From CAYPOY01 sp964412395 (GTDB lineage: Bacteria; Chloroflexota; Anaerolineae; B4-G1): DNA of 9,793 nucleotides. Below the pieces are notes generated by a model. It saw only the letters and a list, made by a program, of their open reading frames with translations, was not told the origin of the DNA and did not search any database. Shown in pieces: positions 9,101 through 9,793 of this stretch (its first letter is position 1; each line of letters opens with the position of its first letter). The DNA is taken from the NCBI GenBank assembly GCA_964412395.1, contig CAYPOY010000192.1, positions 1 through 9,793 of the forward strand. The letters run 5' to 3'. The position numbers were made by a program, and so were the translations under genes.

Positions 9101-9793
9101 TGTTGGTCAGGGTGTGCTCGTAGGTGAGCACCTCGCCAGGGTTGACGTTCTGAGCATAAGGAGGCGCAAGAAGCACTCCCCAATTGCGGCTGATGCCGGT
9201 GGTGTTGGAGGCCACGTCGGAGAAGTAGAGGCTGGCCTCAGAGGTAGCGGTGAGGAACAGGGTGGCCTGCGTCCCGCTCACAGCGTCACTGGATACGAGG
9301 ATAGTGACCGGCACCGCCGTCGCCGCGCCCGGTGGCAGGGCGTATTCAGAGGCATGTCCCACGCTCCAGCCGCTCCCACTCACAACCAGCCTGTGGGTCA
9401 GTGAGAAAACGTCGCTCCGCGTGCCGGTGTTGGTCAGGTAATGGGTGTACGTGAGCACCTGACCGGGGACACCGTACCCCGCCAGGTCCGGCCCCAGGCT
9501 GACGCCGCGATAATCGGCGGCCTCGTCGGCGCCGATGTCATACCCCGGGCCCGTACGGCGGGGGTCTCCCTCAAAGTCCAGCACCAGCCCCGTTTGCGGG
9601 TCGGCCGCTTCGATACAGGGTGATTCGGGCCCCAGGTGAAAATCGGCGCCGGGCAAGTCCACAAAGTCCGGGTCCGCCGCTATGTCGTTCGTGCCGGCGG
9701 TGACGTCGCCGACATAGTCCCCGCCCGTGTTCTGCCAGACGTCGTTATAGGCCAGGGTAGGCGTGGCTGCCCCGGCGGCGGCGTATATACCGC
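1..9793 (-). CDS. Giant multi-domain surface/secreted protein (beta-helix + NEW3/DUF11 Ig-like repeats), internal fragment
   Basis: One minus-strand frame is open across the entire window: 3263 full codons (9791 down to 3) with no TAA, TAG or TGA. No start or stop is present, so both ends are partial; in-frame ATG codons are internal and none is a credible start. Seen directly: five parallel beta-helix modules (the first only as its end) separated by 11 NEW3-type and 4 complete DUF11-type beta-sandwich domains, with a fifth DUF11 beginning at the low edge. Codons are G/C-ending; TTA, CTA and TCA are rare. No catalytic motif, membrane segment, signal peptide or anchor is visible here. From family knowledge, such proteins are extracellular and usually annotated as choice-of-anchor Q or DUF11 domain-containing proteins. 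Inferred role: a long cell-surface fibre or adhesin-like protein, possibly carbohydrate-binding. Confidence is very high for the reading frame and high for the domain classes, low for function. Confidence 0.96.
349..485 (-). repeat. Direct DNA repeat, copy A (identical to 1-137)
   Basis: Bases 349-485 are identical to bases 1-137, at an offset of 348 bases (116 codons); the first difference is G at 486 against A at 138. The match covers the last strands of one DUF11 unit and the first 15 residues of the next, and it may extend past the low edge. A weaker third match starts at 667 (offset 318 bases), where the first unit begins. Confidence 0.93.
720..2228 (-). other. Beta-helix module V, complete, longest helix, with Cys-rich rungs
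   Basis: Residues 2522-3024, about 1.5 times the length of helix III. The cap has TRYVVPAP, N-N-C-L-R-Y-W-K-P-C-Q-T-V, Q-P-G-D-T-V-K-V-T-T-G-V-Y-T-D-T and V-S-V-S-K-A-I-T-L-T-G-G-Y. Next are Y-P-T-Y-L-D-G-Q-D and A-M-V-I-T-G-P. The body has at least seven regular coils with V-Y-S-N-T turns and G-G-G-x-Y (see the repeat entry), then looser coils (FILDNAVGT, NVIAANRAGG, TIVGNGKEG, VLVSHTVG). The end has D-Y-H-I-R, S-G-A-V-D-V-G, D-I-D-G-D-T-R-P and D-V-G-A-D-E-L. Ten Cys lie between 1281 and 1853, some spaced exactly one coil apart. The C-terminal motif lacks Cys, as in module IV. A rod-like or binding helix is inferred; no catalytic residues were recognised. Confidence 0.88.
1323..1805 (-). 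repeat. Seven-fold beta-helix coil repeat (Y-S-N-T ... G-G-G-x-Y) inside helix V
   Basis: The Asn codon of the [YC/R]-[SR]-N-[TV] turn recurs at 1803, 1716, 1635, 1560, 1482, 1401 and 1323, giving steps of 87, 81, 75, 78, 81 and 78 bases (25-29 residues). Each step is one helix coil. There is also a higher-order period of 234 bases (three coils): 1482 pairs with 1716 and 1401 with 1635. The DNA at 1455-1514 and 1689-1748 differs at only 4 of 60 positions by my count. This suggests that blocks of three coils were duplicated fairly recently, while the protein turns kept their phase. Confidence 0.82.
2229..2594 (-). other. DUF11-like Ig-like domain between helices IV and V
   Basis: Residues 2400-2521. 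It has F-A-K-I-G-P-E-H-A-E-P-G-Q-E-I-T-Y-T-I-E-L, then V-I-T-D-T-L-P-P-Y-V-E-Y-V-P-G (a clear DUF11 TDTLP motif), G-T-I-T-W-T-G-S-I, V-I-I-T-Y-T-G-Q-I and I-T-N-G-A-Q-L, and it ends Q-T-V-I-S-P-V-V-G just before the T-R-Y-V of helix V. Two Cys (T-C-T-V-G-S-C) sit close together in the central loop and could pair. The V-T-N-T-G hairpin that defines most DUF11 units is replaced by R-A-K-D-A-G, so this is a divergent copy. Inferred spacer role. Confidence 0.75.
2595..3506 (-). other. Beta-helix module IV (NosD-like rungs), complete
   Basis: Residues 2096-2399. The cap has TRYVTAGGDD, N-G-C-x6-C-A-T-V-Q, T-G-D-E-V-K-V-A-A-G-T-Y-T and V-S-V-D-K-A-I-T-M-T-G-G-Y. Next are A-T-T-L-D-G-Q and V-V-I-T-G-P-V-T. 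The rungs are of a plainer type than in II, III and V, with N-x-[GE]-[DA]-G turns (IYNNSGDGV, VYSNTGDGM, IAHNEGAGL, FARNTAAGA, FYSHTVAV) instead of G-G-G-x-Y. They resemble NosD-like right-handed helices. The end has D-Y-H-I-Q-G-D-S-A-A-I-D-E-G, with no Cys where II and III have S-x-C-I-D, then D-I-D-G-D-V-R-P and D-I-G-A-D-E-H-P. It shares this ending style with module V. Confidence 0.86.
3507..3863 (-). other. DUF11-type Ig-like domain between helices III and IV
   Basis: Residues 1977-2095. It begins G-A-K-T-V-A-E-T-A-D-P, followed by V-I-T-Y-T-I-R-V-T-N-S-A-G, then V-T-D-E-L-H-P-Y (the DUF11 'TD.LP' region, here with H before P), R-T-I-S-W-M-G-S-V, V-Y-I-T-F-S-A-R-I, and the closing I-T-N-V-A-W-V strand. 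This is the DUF11 / conserved-repeat-domain pattern, clearly different from the T-H-x-L-T-N-x-G-N-Y NEW3 units upstream. It marks the point where the spacer type changes along the protein. Lys 3849-3851 and Asn 3570-3572 match Lys and Asn positions in the other DUF11 units. Inferred beta-sandwich spacer. Confidence 0.8.
3864..4886 (-). other. Beta-helix module III (choice-of-anchor Q type), complete
   Basis: Residues 1636-1976. The cap has TRYIAPDGR, H-N-N-C, a second Cys seven residues later (V-E-P-C-A-T-V-Q), H-G-D-L-V-Q-V-A-G-G-T-Y-T-D-T and V-S-V-S-K-S-I-T-L-T-G-G-Y. The strand R-P-T-V-L-D-A-Q-R-Q-G-R-V-M-V-I then leads into rungs with [AG]-G-[LVF]-Y (GAGLYIANG, KGGGVYYGGG, GAGLYLVSGG, VGGGLYNSVG, TGGGFYSAAG) and Asn turns (IIYSNT, AIYNNA, LVYHNA, TFYSNT, IVVNNA). 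It ends YNDVWGN, DFHLTG, SPCIDAG, D-Y-D-G-N-Q-R and DIGAFEYG. It aligns rung for rung with module II over its last three rungs (NTFYSNTAGT, AAGSP[IV]VSNTIVV). The cap DNA is also close to that of module V. Non-catalytic as far as can be seen. Confidence 0.88.
4887..7889 (-). repeat. Array of nine NEW3-type Ig-like domains between helices II and III
   Basis: Residues 635-1635. Nine tandem domains of about 106-119 residues with approximate limits 7542-7889, 7224-7541, 6882-7223, 6543-6881, 6225-6542, 5898-6224, 5541-5897, 5211-5540 and 4887-5210. A typical unit starts with [VG]-x-L-E-P-D, then Y-T-H-[VT]-L-T-N-x-G-N-Y-T-D-T-F, then W-x-V-[ST]-[VI]-x-P-x-P or G-W-S-V-T-V-N-G, then A-T-V-Y-V-x-V-x-[VI]-P, then V-[TI]-A-T-S-x-x-D-P, and ends D-T-T-x-V. 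Units 1 and 7 share a W-T-V-M-V-N-G / W-S-V-T-V-N-G-type variant with Q-P-L-[TP]-[VM]-T-L-G-S-G, so they look like closest relatives. Unit 6 lacks the GW strand and has V-V-T-A-A-G-D-Y instead of TATS. Unit 9 ends I-I-I-S-F and runs straight into helix III. These beta-sandwich repeats are inferred to form a rod-like spacer of nine segments. Confidence 0.82.
7890..8846 (-). other. Beta-helix module II (choice-of-anchor Q type), complete
   Basis: Residues 316-634. The N-terminal cap has RYVTTGG, then N-N-C-x6-C-x-T-V-x-x-A-V, G-G-D-V-I-K-V and A-E-G-T-Y. Next come the strands L-N-K-T-V-E-L-Q-G-G-Y and D-Y-P-T-I-I-D. The body is a series of rungs of about 23-26 residues, each with G-G-G-[VF]-Y and N-T/N-x turns (GGGVYVG, GGGVYNAG, GGGFYNG, GGGFYSAG, AGGLYLAAG). 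The Asn-rich turns (RRNVITGN, SRLAGNTA, SNVFYDN, HNTFYSNT) are typical of stacked parallel beta-helix coils. The end has YNDVWGN, DFHL, LCID, D-L-D-G-Q-P-R and DIGADE. There is no recognisable pectate-lyase Ca/Arg catalytic set, so a structural or ligand-binding rod is more likely than an enzyme. Confidence 0.88.
8847..9518 (-). other. Two NEW3-type Ig-like domains (spacer between helices I and II)
   Basis: Residues 92-315. The first domain covers about 9189-9518 and the second about 8847-9188. Both show the repeating signature of this protein's spacers: a G-[QE]-V-L-T-Y-[TE]-H-x-L-T-N-T-G strand pair, a D-x-F-[SD]-L strand, a G-W-[SA]-V strand, an aliphatic strand before proline (V-P-V-T-I or V-Y-V-R-V-N-V-P) and a closing [LV]-T-A-T-S strand. 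The second domain carries the fuller form (TNTGNAPDTF and TIVTATSTTD). The fold is inferred to be a beta-sandwich like the NEW3 / NPCBM-associated domains, which serve as spacers in extracellular proteins. The first unit lacks the usual D-T-T-x-V end strand and is the more divergent of the two. A DUF11-type or CARDB-like assignment is possible. Confidence 0.75.
9519..9791 (-). other. Beta-helix module I, C-terminal end only
   Basis: These are residues 1-91 of the visible protein, and the module continues beyond the high edge. It opens in a last rung (GIYAAAG), followed by L-A-Y-N-D-V-W, then a spacer ending A-D-P-D-F-V, the strand A-D-F-H-L, the S-P-C-I-E motif and the closing D-I-G-A-D-E. 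The same order of motifs closes modules II and III (YNDVWGN, DFHL, [SP]CID, DIGA[DF]E), so this is a third copy of the same helix subtype. The closing L-D-F-E-G-D-P-R stretch replaces the D-L-D-G-Q-P-R of module II. In the family this is the C-terminal part of choice-of-anchor Q type right-handed parallel beta-helices. No function can be assigned to the fragment alone. Confidence 0.85.

Noticed and set aside
6540..9404. Plus-strand open frame of 954 codons as a real gene
   Set aside because: It is the codon-aligned complement of the minus-strand gene. It crosses several domain boundaries of that gene, shows no recognisable domain, and has a biased Gly/Val/His/Arg/Asp composition. The minus frame gives clear, repeated family motifs over the same bases.

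Overview
The whole window is the inside of one very large gene on the minus strand. Reading the complementary strand with codons whose highest plus-strand base is at 9791, 9788, ... 5, I checked every codon and found no stop, so 3263 consecutive codons are open from edge to edge. Neither the start nor the stop lies in the window. There is no intergenic DNA, no RNA gene, no mobile element, no CRISPR array and no promoter or terminator that I can support. The many plus-strand open frames are codon-aligned shadows of this gene.

The protein is a modular, non-catalytic-looking surface or secreted protein. From N to C (high to low coordinates) it contains: the end of right-handed parallel beta-helix I (9519-9791); two Ig-like NEW3-type domains (8847-9518); complete beta-helix II (7890-8846); nine NEW3-type domains in a row (4887-7889); beta-helix III (3864-4886); one DUF11-type domain (3507-3863); beta-helix IV (2595-3506); one DUF11-like domain (2229-2594); beta-helix V (720-2228); and a DUF11 tandem array (two full units and the start of a third) that runs off the low edge (1-719). 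Each complete helix opens with an R-Y-[VI] strand, a Cys pair (NxC...PC) and a G-D-x-[VI]-x-V...G-x-Y cap. Each helix ends with a D-x-D-G/R ... D-[IV]-G-A-[DF]-E motif. This is the 'choice-of-anchor Q' / pectate-lyase-like helix style that is abundant in giant extracellular proteins.

The sequence is GC-rich with G/C-dominated third positions, and the protein is rich in Thr, Val, Gly and Asn. Multi-domain proteins alternating such helices with DUF11 or NEW3 linkers are typical of Chloroflexota (Anaerolineae-like) genomes and metagenome bins. That assignment is an inference from architecture only. The likely role is a long surface fibre or adhesin-like stalk, with helices as rods or binding faces and Ig-like domains as spacers. 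Signal peptide and cell-wall or membrane anchor would lie outside the window.

The most notable points are the size of the gene, the switch from NEW3 to DUF11 spacers along the chain (with a matching change in helix subtype), stacked cysteines in helix V, a near-perfect DNA duplication in the terminal DUF11 array with a divergent central loop, and the long antisense frames that could mislead gene callers.
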